Positions 1 to 7,195 are shown, numbered from the stretch's first letter. The stretch is DNA of 64,000 bases from Rhodococcus sp. SMB37 (GCF_004345605.1 NZ_SLVY01000009.1:1-64000); one strand, 5' to 3'. Translations and numbers: made by a program. The notes: generated by a model from the letters alone, not told the origin.

Positions 1-90
1 AATATCGCTGCGGCCTGCCGACGGTATCAACTCTGCATTCAGGATGCGATAGAACTGGTTCTCACCAGCGGAAAGACGACTTTGACGTGA
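1..90 (+). CDS. C-terminal end of an unidentified protein (partial)
   Basis: Frame 1 is open from the window edge and ends in TGA at 88-90, giving 29 residues that end SGKTTLT. The gene starts upstream of the window. The tail is too short to assign a family. It lies 9 bases before the next small gene on the same strand, so the two may be co-transcribed. Confidence 0.35.
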   Translation, partial: NIAAACRRYQLCIQDAIELVLTSGKTTLT

Positions 91-99
91 CCCTGGGCC

Positions 100-321
100 G
101 TGGCCACTCAGCGAATCCACGGTTTCCACAGCAATCCGAAACCGCTCAGGTCGGCACGCGGGCCGCACGAAAGATCCAGGTTAGCGGTTCCCGGGGCTCA
201 GATTTTCGAGATTCGCGACGATGGGAGCATCGTCGACACTTCCTACAGTGATGCGTCACCCGTTCGCCTGACCAGGGACTTTCTCTCCGATCCTGAGCGG
301 TACCTACGTCACCTGATCTAG
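100..321 (+). CDS. Hypothetical small protein, 73 aa
   Basis: A GTG start at 100 follows the preceding stop by 9 bases. The product is 73 residues, basic at the N-terminus and acidic in the middle (EIRDDGSIVDTSYSD), without a membrane segment or a motif I recognise. No strong ribosome binding site is visible, but a short gap to an upstream frame suggests coupling. It could be a genuine small accessory gene or a chance open frame; I favour a real gene weakly because the C-terminal half has a plausible amino-acid composition. Confidence 0.35.
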   Translation: MATQRIHGFHSNPKPLRSARGPHERSRLAVPGAQIFEIRDDGSIVDTSYSDASPVRLTRDFLSDPERYLRHLI

Positions 322-382
322 CATGTAGACCACTCAGGGAGCAGCGGATTCCGGAAAACGGCGCACACGTCGCGGGGTTGGG

Positions 383-1168
383 TCATGCACCTACGCGGTG
401 TATGAGGCACGATTCCATGGTGCTGGGGTTGCCCTCTGCTGCGATGGTCCCCTCGGATATCAACGCGATCAATCGTCCCCTCAATACATAATCAGATACT
501 GGTCCTGACTGTGCCCCGCCCATAGTTTCAGCAATCACTCGACTCATCGGTGTCGGTAGAGTCGGCGTATTTTCAAGCAACAACCTATCGAAGTAATCTT
601 CCGGCACCGATGTCAGAGTGGAACCGGTCAGCACCCGAAACGGCGCGTTTTCGTGTTGAAGAATTCGCCAACGTTCGGCCAGCTCGCGGGACTGCGTGTC
701 GTCCATTGGTACTTGGGTATCGACGAGCAACTCTAGCTCTGATGGGCTCGTGGAGGAGACGCTCTTATATTCGTTACTTTCGGTGACGTCGATGAAGGAC
801 CACGGTCGGCCCGTGGCAGCGCTCGCGAAATACAGCATGCTGCACATTTCTTCAGCAGATCTCCTACCGAACCAGAGCACCGTAGGGGTATCCACGTCGA
901 TGAATTGTGGATCCCACCGCCCGTAAGCAGGTAGCCACGCGATATGACGAGAGTGTTCTTCGCGCGCGGTGACATGGCTGAACAGCCAGCCAGATGCGTG
1001 ACGGCGCATCGACCGCGCATCGATCGGCCCCTGGCTGAGATCGTCGATGTTGGCCAGAATCGTGCACTCGGCACCTGCAGCGGACAGCGCCTTGTGCAGT
1101 GCAACCCCTGCGGTGAAGCTGGGCGCAATATGGTTCGTCGTCACAACCTCCGTCATATCCGACTGCAT
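383..1168 (-). CDS. DUF1835/DUF3658-type hypothetical protein, 261 aa
   Basis: The protein resembles the DUF1835 family: an N-terminal segment with a hydrophobic strand, then NIDDLSQGPID at about residues 40-50, which matches the family's conserved D-x-L-x-x-GP pattern. The C-terminus has the small 'LIALISEGTIAAEGN' helix-turn that fits the companion DUF3658 domain. The biochemical function of this family is not established. ATG at 1168 is used; a second ATG at 1156 is possible. The start region overlaps the 3' end of the small gene on the same strand by 16 bases. It sits among orphan genes, so context says nothing about its role. Confidence 0.7.
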   Translation of the reverse strand: MQSDMTEVVTTNHIAPSFTAGVALHKALSAAGAECTILANIDDLSQGPIDARSMRRHASGWLFSHVTAREEHSRHIAWLPAYGRWDPQFIDVDTPTVLWFGRRSAEEMCSMLYFASAATGRPWSFIDVTESNEYKSVSSTSPSELELLVDTQVPMDDTQSRELAERWRILQHENAPFRVLTGSTLTSVPEDYFDRLLLENTPTLPTPMSRVIAETMGGAQSGPVSDYVLRGRLIALISEGTIAAEGNPSTMESCLIHRVGA

Positions 1169-1452
1169 CGAAGATGTCGACCCGATGTCGGGTCAAGGCG
1201 AAATCGACAATCCCCCCATTGGCAGAGACTGCGACCGTACCCGGCCAGTTCCGACATCTGTTCGACACGGCCGCAGCCGAAATGCGGCAGCGGTGTCGGT
1301 ATCGATCCGGGGCCCCGGAGCTTGGAGCGCCGCCGCTGATACTGCATTCCGTCGACCGACTCGAGGACGAACCGGCCCTCGTCGTCGACGTCGACAATCG
1401 TAAACACCGACGCGCCCGCCGGACGAATACGGACGCGATCACCCACCTTCAA
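1153..1452 (-). CDS. Small beta-rich protein, decayed duplicate copy A
   Basis: Residues 3-35 (GDRVRIRPAG, then FTIVDVDDEGRFVLESVDG) are nearly identical to the protein encoded at 5220-5432 and similar to the one at 11957-12184. The alternation of charged and hydrophobic residues suggests a small SH3- or KOW-like barrel; the family is not one I can name. After SVDG this copy diverges completely from copy B. At the position of the ATG that starts copy B, this copy reads ACG, so the only usable start is TTG at 1452. Both facts point to a degenerating duplicate whose C-terminal part was replaced. Confidence 0.45.
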   Translation of the reverse strand: MKVGDRVRIRPAGASVFTIVDVDDEGRFVLESVDGMQYQRRRSKLRGPGSIPTPLPHFGCGRVEQMSELAGYGRSLCQWGDCRFRLDPTSGRHLRCSRI

Positions 1453-1587
1453 AAGCGAGCGGGTTCGCCGATTCTTGACGGTCTTGTCACCGGAACCGGA
1501 ACCCGTTCGACGATCGACACCTCGACATGAGCCGGTTCCCGCTGGCGAGTGAAAGTTCGAGTCGCCTCACCGTGCGAAAGGTGCCGC
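1351..1587. repeat. Imperfect direct repeat, copy A (~240 bases)
   Basis: This stretch matches 5277-5516 at most positions. It covers the conserved half of the small beta-rich gene, its start region and about 100 bases upstream, ending in a short segment with the core CGAAAGGTGCCGC. The similarity stops at about 1587, exactly where IS630-like transposase sequence begins, so one end of the repeat coincides with an insertion-element junction. Confidence 0.75.
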
Positions 1588-1897
1588 AGTTCTGTGTGAG
1601 ATCGAGAATCCTCTCGATCGTCTCCTGCGGGATCGAAGCCTTGCGGCCGCGTCCTTTGCGGACTTCACCCAACCGCGCCACTCCGTCCTCGGTGAACCGT
1701 GCCCGCCAGTTCGATACCGACCCTGGCGAGACGGACAAGGCTCGCGCGATCGAGGTGTTGGCCAGGCCGTCGGCCGCCATCAACAAGGCTTTCGCGCGCA
1801 CCACTTCTCGGTGCGCGCCGGACTGCGACCGCGCCAACGATTCGAGCACCTCACGTTGCCCCGGGGTCATTTCCAGGGCAGGTACCGGCTTTCTCAT
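1588..1897 (-). pseudogene. IS630-family transposase, N-terminal remnant
   Basis: From ATG at 1897 about 100 residues are typical of the N-terminus of IS630-family transposases: TPGQREVLESLARS, a helix-turn-helix region (ALSVSPGSVSNWRARF), GLARL-like GVARLGEVRKGRGRK and ERILDLTQ. The similarity stops there, and the frame runs into the repeat copy A until a stop at 1487. The DDE catalytic domain is missing, so the element is dead. No terminal inverted repeat or flanking TA duplication could be identified with confidence. The remnant marks past insertion and deletion in this accessory stretch. Confidence 0.8.
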
Positions 1898-1980
1898 GCG
1901 GGAATCCTACCGGACTAACAATCATTTATTTGAGAGACACACCACTAGCGGCTTGGTCCACAGTGGCAGAGTAAGCAGTG

Positions 1981-2001
1981 CTACCATGTTATGCATGGTA
2001 G
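1981..2001. promoter_or_regulatory. Palindromic operator candidate of the PadR gene
   Basis: Perfect 8-base arms CTACCATG and CATGGTAG surround a 5-base centre. The palindrome overlaps the two candidate start codons of the PadR-type gene (1986 and 1995). PadR regulators commonly repress their own promoter by binding such inverted repeats, so an autoregulatory operator is a reasonable inference. Confidence 0.5.
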
Positions 2002-2336
2002 CTGAACGGCGCAGCCTGATCCTTCGTGGAGTGCTCGACATCTGCCTGCTCGCACTCCTCGACGACGAGCAGTCGGTCTACGGGTATGAACTCACCGAAC
2101 GGCTCGGCGCCCGTGACCTTCTCGTCGCCGGAGGATCGTCCTATCCGCTGCTGGCGCGTCTGGAGAAGTCGGGCCTGGTGCGCTCCGAACAACGCCCGTC
2201 GCCCTCCGGTCCGCCTCGTAAGTACTACTCGCTCACTGAGCAAGGACGCGAGGCTCTCGACAGCGGCAGGGCTGAATGGAACGCCGTCGCAGCGTCGGTC
2301 ACCGCACTACTGAACACTCCTGGGGAGAGCACCTGA
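1995..2336 (+). CDS. PadR-family transcriptional regulator
   Basis: The 113-residue product has the PadR winged-helix layout: RRSLILRGVLDICLLALL, then YGYELTERLG, a recognition helix region ending SSYPLLARLEKSGLV, the wing (PSPSGPPRKYYSLTEQGREAL) and a short C-terminal helix. PadR proteins are dimeric DNA-binding repressors that usually control an adjacent membrane or transport gene. The stop overlaps the ATG of the next gene (TGATG), so the membrane protein downstream is its likely partner. ATG at 1995 is preferred; ATG at 1986 would add three residues. No ribosome binding site is visible upstream, so the message may be leaderless. Confidence 0.88.
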   Translation: MVAERRSLILRGVLDICLLALLDDEQSVYGYELTERLGARDLLVAGGSSYPLLARLEKSGLVRSEQRPSPSGPPRKYYSLTEQGREALDSGRAEWNAVAASVTALLNTPGEST

Positions 2337-2992
2337 TGAACACCTCGAAGACCGCATCGGGCTTCACTATCGACCCGTCGATCCTGCGCCAAGCGAAGAT
2401 CACCTGGCGGCGAGCGGCGGTACGGCGCACCGATCGCCGCGAAATGGGGGATGAGTTGTCCAACGAACTCACCGCAGCCGCCGAAGCAGGCTTGCCTCCC
2501 TCAGCTGTGACCGGCGACGACGTCGCCGCCACGATGCGTGCATGGGCCGACGAGCGGGGCATGACCGGGTGCGCCGGACGGTACGCGGCGATTGTGCCGG
2601 CCACCTTGGTCGGCGTTGCCGTAGGCATGGGTCTTCTGTTCGCGGTTCTCTACGTCGGTTTCGACAGCGGCATCGTGATCGAGCCGTACCTACTGGTCTT
2701 CGGTATCTATCTTGTCAGTGGCGCCCTGGCGTATCTGATGGCTCTCGCCGGGGCGTGGAGTGCGTTGACGGTTCTCGGGGATCCCCGACGATCGGAAACG
2801 GTGACGTCGTTGGCGTTCCTGCTTCCGGTCGCGGCGCTGGCTGCGATTGCCATCGGCGTGGCGATCGCATGGTCGATGGGATTCACCACCTCGATACCCA
2901 CCTATGTCGCAGTGATCGCGGGTGTGTGCGCGGTGCTGGCCGCCGCAATTGCGTTCGCCCGGTTCCGGATTCTCGCCTGTCGCGGTGAGTGA
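2336..2992 (+). CDS. PadR-associated membrane protein, 218 aa
   Basis: The first ~75 residues are a soluble helical domain (ILRQAKITWRRAAVRRTDRR, then ELSNELTAAAEAGLPPSAV) resembling the domain that accompanies PadR regulators in permease-like proteins (HAAS/DUF1700 type). Four hydrophobic segments follow, at about residues 88-108, 118-140, 158-178 and 188-208. The ATG overlaps the PadR stop by one base, so the two genes are translationally coupled. The soluble domain probably handles a folded-protein or regulatory interaction and the membrane part anchors it; no substrate can be named. Confidence 0.7.
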   Translation: MNTSKTASGFTIDPSILRQAKITWRRAAVRRTDRREMGDELSNELTAAAEAGLPPSAVTGDDVAATMRAWADERGMTGCAGRYAAIVPATLVGVAVGMGLLFAVLYVGFDSGIVIEPYLLVFGIYLVSGALAYLMALAGAWSALTVLGDPRRSETVTSLAFLLPVAALAAIAIGVAIAWSMGFTTSIPTYVAVIAGVCAVLAAAIAFARFRILACRGE

Positions 2993-3045
2993 ACACACCC
3001 GCAATGCTCGCCTACCGCATCCCTCTTCCCCGAAGGAAAATACCC

Positions 3046-3297
3046 ATGGCAATCAAGAACGCGACGGTCACTGTAACGAAGTGCGGCGAAGTCGTACTTC
3101 AGCGGCAGATGCCCACCAGCTACGGCGACGAGCCTTTGTTCACCGCGTACCAGGCGGTCGGCGACCAGGAGGTCATCGATGAATTGCAGCGTCAGATTCA
3201 TCTCGCCTACGAAAATCCGGTGGGATATTTGACCTTGCGCACCGGCGATCGCTGGGAAGCCGCGGCGGGCGACTACAGGATCGTCATCGTCAAGTGA
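3046..3297 (+). CDS. Hypothetical protein, 83 aa
   Basis: ATG at 3046 is preceded by a good GAAGGA ribosome binding site 8 bases upstream, which decides the start. The product (MAIKNATVTVTKCGEVVLQR through GDYRIVIVK) alternates beta-strand-like segments with one predicted helix (EVIDELQRQIHLAYEN). No membrane segment, signal or known motif is present. It lies 53 bases after the PadR-associated gene and 34 bases before the next frame, all on the plus strand, so it may belong to one transcript. Function unknown. Confidence 0.6.
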   Translation: MAIKNATVTVTKCGEVVLQRQMPTSYGDEPLFTAYQAVGDQEVIDELQRQIHLAYENPVGYLTLRTGDRWEAAAGDYRIVIVK

Positions 3298-3331
3298 TCC
3301 ACGGGTGCACCACGAGACCTCGGGGATAGCG

Positions 3332-4138
3332 ATGCGAAAGAAAGGCACTATGAAGGTTTCTCTGGTCCCGTGGGCTCTGCGACCACGGTCGAGCCGCTAT
3401 GCGATTCGTGTCCACGTCGCAGCGACGGTCGCCCAGCTCCGCAGCGAACTTCTCACAGTGCACGCCGTCGGCAAGAACTTCGAGGACCCCGCGTGGGAAT
3501 CCGCACGTGACACCGCTCGGGCCACCACCGCGCAGCTGTTCACCGCCATCCGCAGGCCGCCGCTCATCGAACGCCGCCTGGTCGACCGGTGGTACTTCGC
3601 GACCGGACACACGTTCTGGTACATGAGCGGGGATCGCGGATACGCACCGCTGGAAGCGCGGGCGGCAGAGCTGATCGCCACCTTGCCCGACGGACTCGAT
3701 ACCTCCGCGGCGGTGGAAGTCGCCGATGAGATCGACCACCGCGTCGAGATCTCGGTCCGGAAGCCCTCCAAGGCGCCGAAACGCTGGGCGAACCGGTCGC
3801 CGGTCGCCGGTCAAGCGGAGGTGGCGTGGCGGATGAAGTGTGATCGCACCACGATCCTCGCGTCGCAGCTCGTCGGTTCGCGGGCGACGAGTGTGGCGAT
3901 TCGCAACTACATTCCGTGGCTCGATGAGGCGCTCGAGACCATGTCCACTCCGATGAGTACTCCGGATGTGGCTCGTCTCGCGGAGCAGTGGCGGGAACGC
4001 CGCCGCCCTTATACGAGTGATCCGAAGTGGGCCGATCTGATCATCACGGACCCGATCCCTCGTCGGCCGGCGTCCCTGTGGTGGCGCTTGACCCGCGGCG
4101 ACCAGCCCACCCCGCAGTCAGAACCCGCCGAAGAGTGA
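3332..4138 (+). CDS. Hypothetical cytoplasmic protein, ~268 aa
   Basis: The frame encodes a soluble protein rich in Arg and Trp, with no signal peptide or membrane segment. Residues include LTVHAVGKNFEDPAWESARD and a distinctive aromatic stretch DRWYFATGHTFWYM near residue 90. I do not recognise the family. ATG at 3332 is chosen; ATG at 3350, with GAAAGG close upstream, and an upstream start at 3305 are alternatives. The last 21 bases overlap the convergent gene at 4118-4387. It follows the 83-residue gene closely. Confidence 0.6.
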   Translation: MRKKGTMKVSLVPWALRPRSSRYAIRVHVAATVAQLRSELLTVHAVGKNFEDPAWESARDTARATTAQLFTAIRRPPLIERRLVDRWYFATGHTFWYMSGDRGYAPLEARAAELIATLPDGLDTSAAVEVADEIDHRVEISVRKPSKAPKRWANRSPVAGQAEVAWRMKCDRTTILASQLVGSRATSVAIRNYIPWLDEALETMSTPMSTPDVARLAEQWRERRRPYTSDPKWADLIITDPIPRRPASLWWRLTRGDQPTPQSEPAEE

Positions 4139-4387
4139 ACGCGGTGCAGGTCCGGCGGCGTCGAGGATCGTCCCCGGAAATCGCGTCCACTGCGTACCTG
4201 TGAGATCGCCGGTCCAGCCGGTCGGCATGAGGACGATTTCGCCGTGGGGGCCGGTCCCGACGGGCATGCCGTTGAACGTGGTCATGGGTTTTCCGTGAGC
4301 ATCGGTCGAGGCCAGGATCGTTCCGTCGGGAAGCATGTAGACGGGTATCTCCTGGTCGGCGGGCGGATCGGCGTCGGTCGGTGGCAT
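4118..4387 (-). CDS. Hypothetical protein, 89 aa
   Basis: ATG at 4387 has a clear GAGAGGAG ribosome binding site. The 89-residue product is acidic at the N-terminus (PPTDADPPADQEIP) and continues as a Gly/Thr/Pro-rich region with repeated turn-forming strands (LPDGTILAST, GMPVGTGPHGEIV, PTGWTGDLTGTQW). No catalytic motif or membrane segment is seen. It follows the ribbon-helix-helix gene by 52 bases on the same strand and may share its transcript. Function unknown. Confidence 0.55.
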   Translation of the reverse strand: MPPTDADPPADQEIPVYMLPDGTILASTDAHGKPMTTFNGMPVGTGPHGEIVLMPTGWTGDLTGTQWTRFPGTILDAAGPAPRSLFGGF

Positions 4388-4439
4388 GGGGCTCCTCTCG
4401 TTGGTGTTCGAGTGTCGACATGTGCCCGGTGCGGGCAGC

Positions 4440-4769
4440 TCATCGCTGTGCGGTCTGATGCTCCTGCACATACAGCGTGATGGCCTCGCGCATGACCTCG
4501 GCGGCGCGGCGGCCCTGGGCGGCGGCGATGGTGTCGACCTGCTCGCTGACCGCCTGCGGTAGGCGGACCTGCCGCTTCGGTGACTCGGTGCCGGGCTCGG
4601 CCTGCGGATCGAGACTCGGTCGGCCGGCGTGTGCGCGGGCGAGCAAAGCCCGGCCTGCCGCAGCGGCGTCCTCCCCGCGACGGGCGGTGGTCGAGTTGCG
4701 GGGAAGAACCATGTCTTCCTCGGCCCATCGGGCGGCGTCGTCGTAATCCTTGTTCTTCTTGCTGCTCAT
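4440..4769 (-). CDS. Ribbon-helix-helix antitoxin-like protein
   Basis: The 109-residue product has a variable, charged N-terminal half and a C-terminal ribbon-helix-helix domain at about residues 65-105: a strand KRQVRLP, helix AVSEQVDTIAAAQG, turn RRA and helix AEVMREAITLYVQEH. Such CopG/BrnA-like domains bind operator DNA as dimers and often neutralise a partner toxin. The gene follows the BrnT-like gene by 22 bases, the gene order (toxin first) of brnTA modules. In contrast to typical BrnA, the RHH domain sits at the extreme C-terminus after a long tail. Confidence 0.65.
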   Translation of the reverse strand: MSSKKNKDYDDAARWAEEDMVLPRNSTTARRGEDAAAAGRALLARAHAGRPSLDPQAEPGTESPKRQVRLPQAVSEQVDTIAAAQGRRAAEVMREAITLYVQEHQTAQR

Positions 4770-4791
4770 GGCTTCTTTCCTCCTGCTGTGC

Positions 4792-5058
4792 TCAGTCGTT
4801 CATCCGGTCGAGGTGTTTTTTCCGGGCCTCCATGACGTGGAAGATCGTCACGTCACGTCGGCCGATCTCGACCATGACTTCGAGCAGTGGTGCTCCGAGT
4901 CGACGTTGCGGACCGAGGAACAGGGTGGGCCGGATGGTCGACGGAGGGCGGGGTTCGTCGAAGTCCTGTTCCATGTAGTGCGCGTGCGCGATGGCATGTT
5001 TCGCGTCCTCGATGTCGATGCCGTGCTTGAGTGCACTGTCGGTCCATGTGATCGCCAT
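4792..5058 (-). CDS. BrnT-like toxin candidate
   Basis: The 88-residue protein starts MAITWTDSALKHGIDIEDAK, which resembles the BrnT KHG-x-x-x-E-A core, and ends with strands LEVMVEIGRRDVTIFHVMEA, matching the BrnT pattern of a strand, a D-x-I/T turn and a C-terminal xxEARxxx helix. BrnT toxins are RelE-fold ribonucleases that are encoded before their ribbon-helix-helix antitoxin. ATG at 5058 is preferred to the TTG at 5076. There is no ribosome binding site, but TACAGT six bases upstream of the ATG fits a leaderless promoter. Assignment is by short motif similarity only. Confidence 0.55.
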   Translation of the reverse strand: MAITWTDSALKHGIDIEDAKHAIAHAHYMEQDFDEPRPPSTIRPTLFLGPQRRLGAPLLEVMVEIGRRDVTIFHVMEARKKHLDRMND

Positions 5059-5064
5059 AGTAAT

Positions 5065-5102
5065 ACTGTAGTCCAAAATTGGCTATTTGTGTAGTACAAA
5101 AT
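5065..5102 (-). promoter_or_regulatory. Leaderless promoter with paired operator repeats for the toxin-antitoxin-like pair
   Basis: On the minus strand TACAGT (5070-5065) lies six bases before the ATG at 5058. Two 13-base direct repeats, 5067-5079 and 5090-5102, differ at one position and are 23 bases apart, about two helical turns. The distal copy contains the small palindrome TGTA-C-TACA. Spaced repeats at the promoter are what ribbon-helix-helix antitoxins bind for autoregulation. Confidence 0.55.
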
Positions 5103-5219
5103 AGCGGTTTTCGGAACACCTGCACGGTCGGTCAGAGCTACGGCAGGCACGGGCTGCCCAGCACTCCCGCCAGCCCCAGCGTCTTTGAATACCCGCGGAG
5201 TGCGCCCGACGTCTGCGTA

Positions 5220-5432
5220 CTACTCCGGGATCAGGTCTTCTTCCCGCATCGGGAACCGGTAACCTTCGGGGATTCCGTCGACCGATTCGAGGACGAACCG
5301 GCCCTCGTCATCTACGTCGACAATCGTGAACACCGACGTACCGGCCGGCCGTATCCGGACGCGTTGACCCAACTTCAAAAGCGAGCGGGTTCGCCGATTC
5401 TTGACGGTCTTGTCACCGGAACCGGAGCCCAT
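5220..5432 (-). CDS. Small beta-rich protein, copy B, 70 aa
   Basis: ATG at 5432 gives a 70-residue protein with a short basic Gly/Ser N-terminus (MGSGSGDKTVKNRRTR) and a core GQRVRIRPAGTSVFTIVDV followed by DDEGRFVLESVDG. The end PMREEDLIPE resembles the end of the 11957-12184 protein (LTDLVPVED), indicating that these two are full-length members. The compact strand-rich core suggests an SH3/KOW-like barrel. No ligand or partner can be inferred. It lies in the second copy of the ~240-base repeat. Confidence 0.6.
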   Translation of the reverse strand: MGSGSGDKTVKNRRTRSLLKLGQRVRIRPAGTSVFTIVDVDDEGRFVLESVDGIPEGYRFPMREEDLIPE

Positions 5433-5516
5433 TCGACGATTAGCACCTCGACATGAGCCGGTTCCCCGCTGGCGATTGAAAGTTCATGTCGCCTCACCGG
5501 GCACGAAAGGTGCCGC
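5277..5516. repeat. Imperfect direct repeat, copy B (~240 bases)
   Basis: This is the partner of 1351-1587. It includes most of the 70-residue gene plus about 85 bases upstream of its ATG. Near its end GGCAC and GTGCC (5500-5504 and 5510-5514) form a small hairpin around GAAAG; in copy A this hairpin is disrupted by substitutions. Confidence 0.75.
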
Positions 5517-5622
5517 GGTAAGAGTGCACCGCGCATGGCGACATCCAGATCGACCATCGCCAAACAGCACACCCGAACCCGGAGGATCGGAGAACGAGTT
5601 CAGACCATGCGAACATCAAGCA

Positions 5623-6474
5623 GTGCCCCTGCCTGCCGACAGTCACGTCCACAGCGAATGGTCCTGGGATACCGGCGGCCCGAATTCATTCGCTGCCGGC
5701 CGTATGGAACTGATGTGTGAACGCGCCGTTGCGATCGGTCTCCCGGCAGTGGTCTTCACGGAACACTTCGACTTCGACGATGCATGGCGCACCACGCCCG
5801 CGGACCTGATGTCCCACCAACAAGGCATGCTCGACCCCGACGGCTATCTGCGGCCACCGCCGCTGGAGGTGGCCGGCTACCGCGAGAGCATCGATCGATG
5901 CCGTCATCGGTTTCCTGACCTGACGATCCTCGCCGGAGTCGAGTTCGGCCAACCCCACCTGTTCGGGCGTCAGGCATCGATGCTGGTCGACTTGTCCACC
6001 CTCGATCGGGTCAACGGGTCTCTTCACACCCTGAAGGTCGGTGACGATCGCTACGAACCCAACACCCTGTTCCGCATGTGGCCTGCCGACGAGGTGATCT
6101 GGGCATACCTCGAGGAGATTCCCCGGATGGTCTCCGGATCCGATGAATTCGAGGTGTTCTGTCACATCGACTACGCGGTCCGTGCGTGGCCGAGTGTCAC
6201 AGAAGGTCCGTTCGATCCCCGACGCTTCGAGGAGGGATTTCGAGCGGCGATGCTGTCACTTGCCGGCAGTGGGCGTGCCTTGGAGATGAATACTCGCAGG
6301 TTGTGGCCGTGGATTCCGCAATGGTGGACCGAGGAAGGCGGTCGGGCCATCACGTTCGGTAGCGATGCACACGTGCCCGAGGCTCTTGCCGACAACTTCC
6401 CCGAAGCTGTGGCGATGGCGGAGTTCTTCGGGTTTCGGCCCGGCCGGCGCCCGGAAGATTTCTGGACCCGTTAG
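5623..6474 (+). CDS. PHP-domain phosphatase, histidinol-phosphatase-like
   Basis: The protein begins PLPADSHVHSEWSWDT, the first PHP motif (D-x-H-x-H), followed by VVFTEHFDFDD (second metal-binding motif), GVEFGQPH, a central HTL, FCHIDYAVR and the closing TFGSDAHVPE. These are the metal ligands of the PHP fold used by HisK-type histidinol-phosphate phosphatases. The length (283 residues) suits this family. GTG at 5623 is chosen because the HxH motif normally lies within ten residues of the start; the frame is open further upstream into repeat copy B. No his genes adjoin, so the true substrate is open. Confidence 0.75.
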   Translation: MPLPADSHVHSEWSWDTGGPNSFAAGRMELMCERAVAIGLPAVVFTEHFDFDDAWRTTPADLMSHQQGMLDPDGYLRPPPLEVAGYRESIDRCRHRFPDLTILAGVEFGQPHLFGRQASMLVDLSTLDRVNGSLHTLKVGDDRYEPNTLFRMWPADEVIWAYLEEIPRMVSGSDEFEVFCHIDYAVRAWPSVTEGPFDPRRFEEGFRAAMLSLAGSGRALEMNTRRLWPWIPQWWTEEGGRAITFGSDAHVPEALADNFPEAVAMAEFFGFRPGRRPEDFWTR

Positions 6475-6515
6475 AGAGCTGTCCAGATTCTCCACGATTC
6501 ACAAGCAAGAGGTCC

Positions 6516-6974
6516 TCAACGGACCGGATGGTCCTCCGAAGCGGAGCGGGACGTCGAGACCGCACGGAACCGTTCGACACCGGGATACAACTCACCGAGC
6601 GATTCGATACCGAATCCGATCGACCGATAGAAGCCCACGGCATCGCAATCTGTCTGGGCTTCGATCACCTCGCCGGGATACTGGGCTTCAACCCAGCGGA
6701 CCATGGCAGCACCGATACCTTGGCGCTGCCAGTGGCGATCGGTGGCGATATGAAGCAGCTCGACTGTGCGAGGCGTACCCGCGTGACAGAGGTAACCGAC
6801 GACGCCGATAGGAGAATCCTCTGTGAACACTGCCGCCAAGCTGGCTGTTCCAACACGGTAGCGCGCACAGGCGCGGTCGAGTCGCTCCGGATCGGTCCCT
6901 CCAACGGCAAGATCCAGAAGATCGACGACTCCTTCGAATTCGACGGTCGTTGGTACAACTACGAATGCCGGCAT
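6516..6974 (-). CDS. GNAT-family N-acetyltransferase, 152 aa
   Basis: The product has the GNAT acetyl-CoA binding segment: strand VELLHIATDRHWQRQGIGAA (pattern R/Q-x-x-G-x-G/A) followed by helix MVRWVEAQYPG and the strand-helix DAVGFYRSIGF near the C-terminus. The N-terminal strands MPAFVVVPTTVEFEGVVDLL complete the fold. It probably acetylates a small amine or peptide. ATG at 6974 is chosen because the frame upstream loses protein-like character. It is convergent with the PHP gene and divergent from the folD riboswitch. Confidence 0.8.
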   Translation of the reverse strand: MPAFVVVPTTVEFEGVVDLLDLAVGGTDPERLDRACARYRVGTASLAAVFTEDSPIGVVGYLCHAGTPRTVELLHIATDRHWQRQGIGAAMVRWVEAQYPGEVIEAQTDCDAVGFYRSIGFGIESLGELYPGVERFRAVSTSRSASEDHPVR

Positions 6975-7100
6975 GGCAGCGACGCTAACAGCGAAAGGGT
7001 CTTTCTCTGTGATCGTCGAACAGGACCACCCCAAGGCTCCAATCGGGATAGTTGCCTCCTGGTCGTAGTCATCGGTGAGCCACGCCGCTACGCTGAGTAC

Positions 7101-7192
7101 CGCACGACTGGCGCAGGTGGGCAACCACCGGGGAGTGCGAGCAGAGCAGACATCGACCGCCTGGGTGTCCCTCGATTTCATCGAGAGGACCG
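7101..7192 (+). promoter_or_regulatory. ZTP (pfl) riboswitch controlling folD
   Basis: CGCAC (7101-7105) pairs with GTGCG (7135-7139), enclosing GACTGGCG, the hairpin GGTGG-GCAA-CCACC and the conserved CGGGGAG. After a variable linker comes CCGCCTGGGT (7157-7166). This is the ordered signature of the pfl/ZTP class, which senses ZMP/ZTP when 10-formyl-tetrahydrofolate is short. The expression platform is a hairpin with arms CTCGAT and ATCGAG (loop TTC) whose 3' side runs directly into the GAGAGGA ribosome binding site of folD, so control is probably translational. Confidence 0.88.
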
Positions 7193-7195
7193 ACC

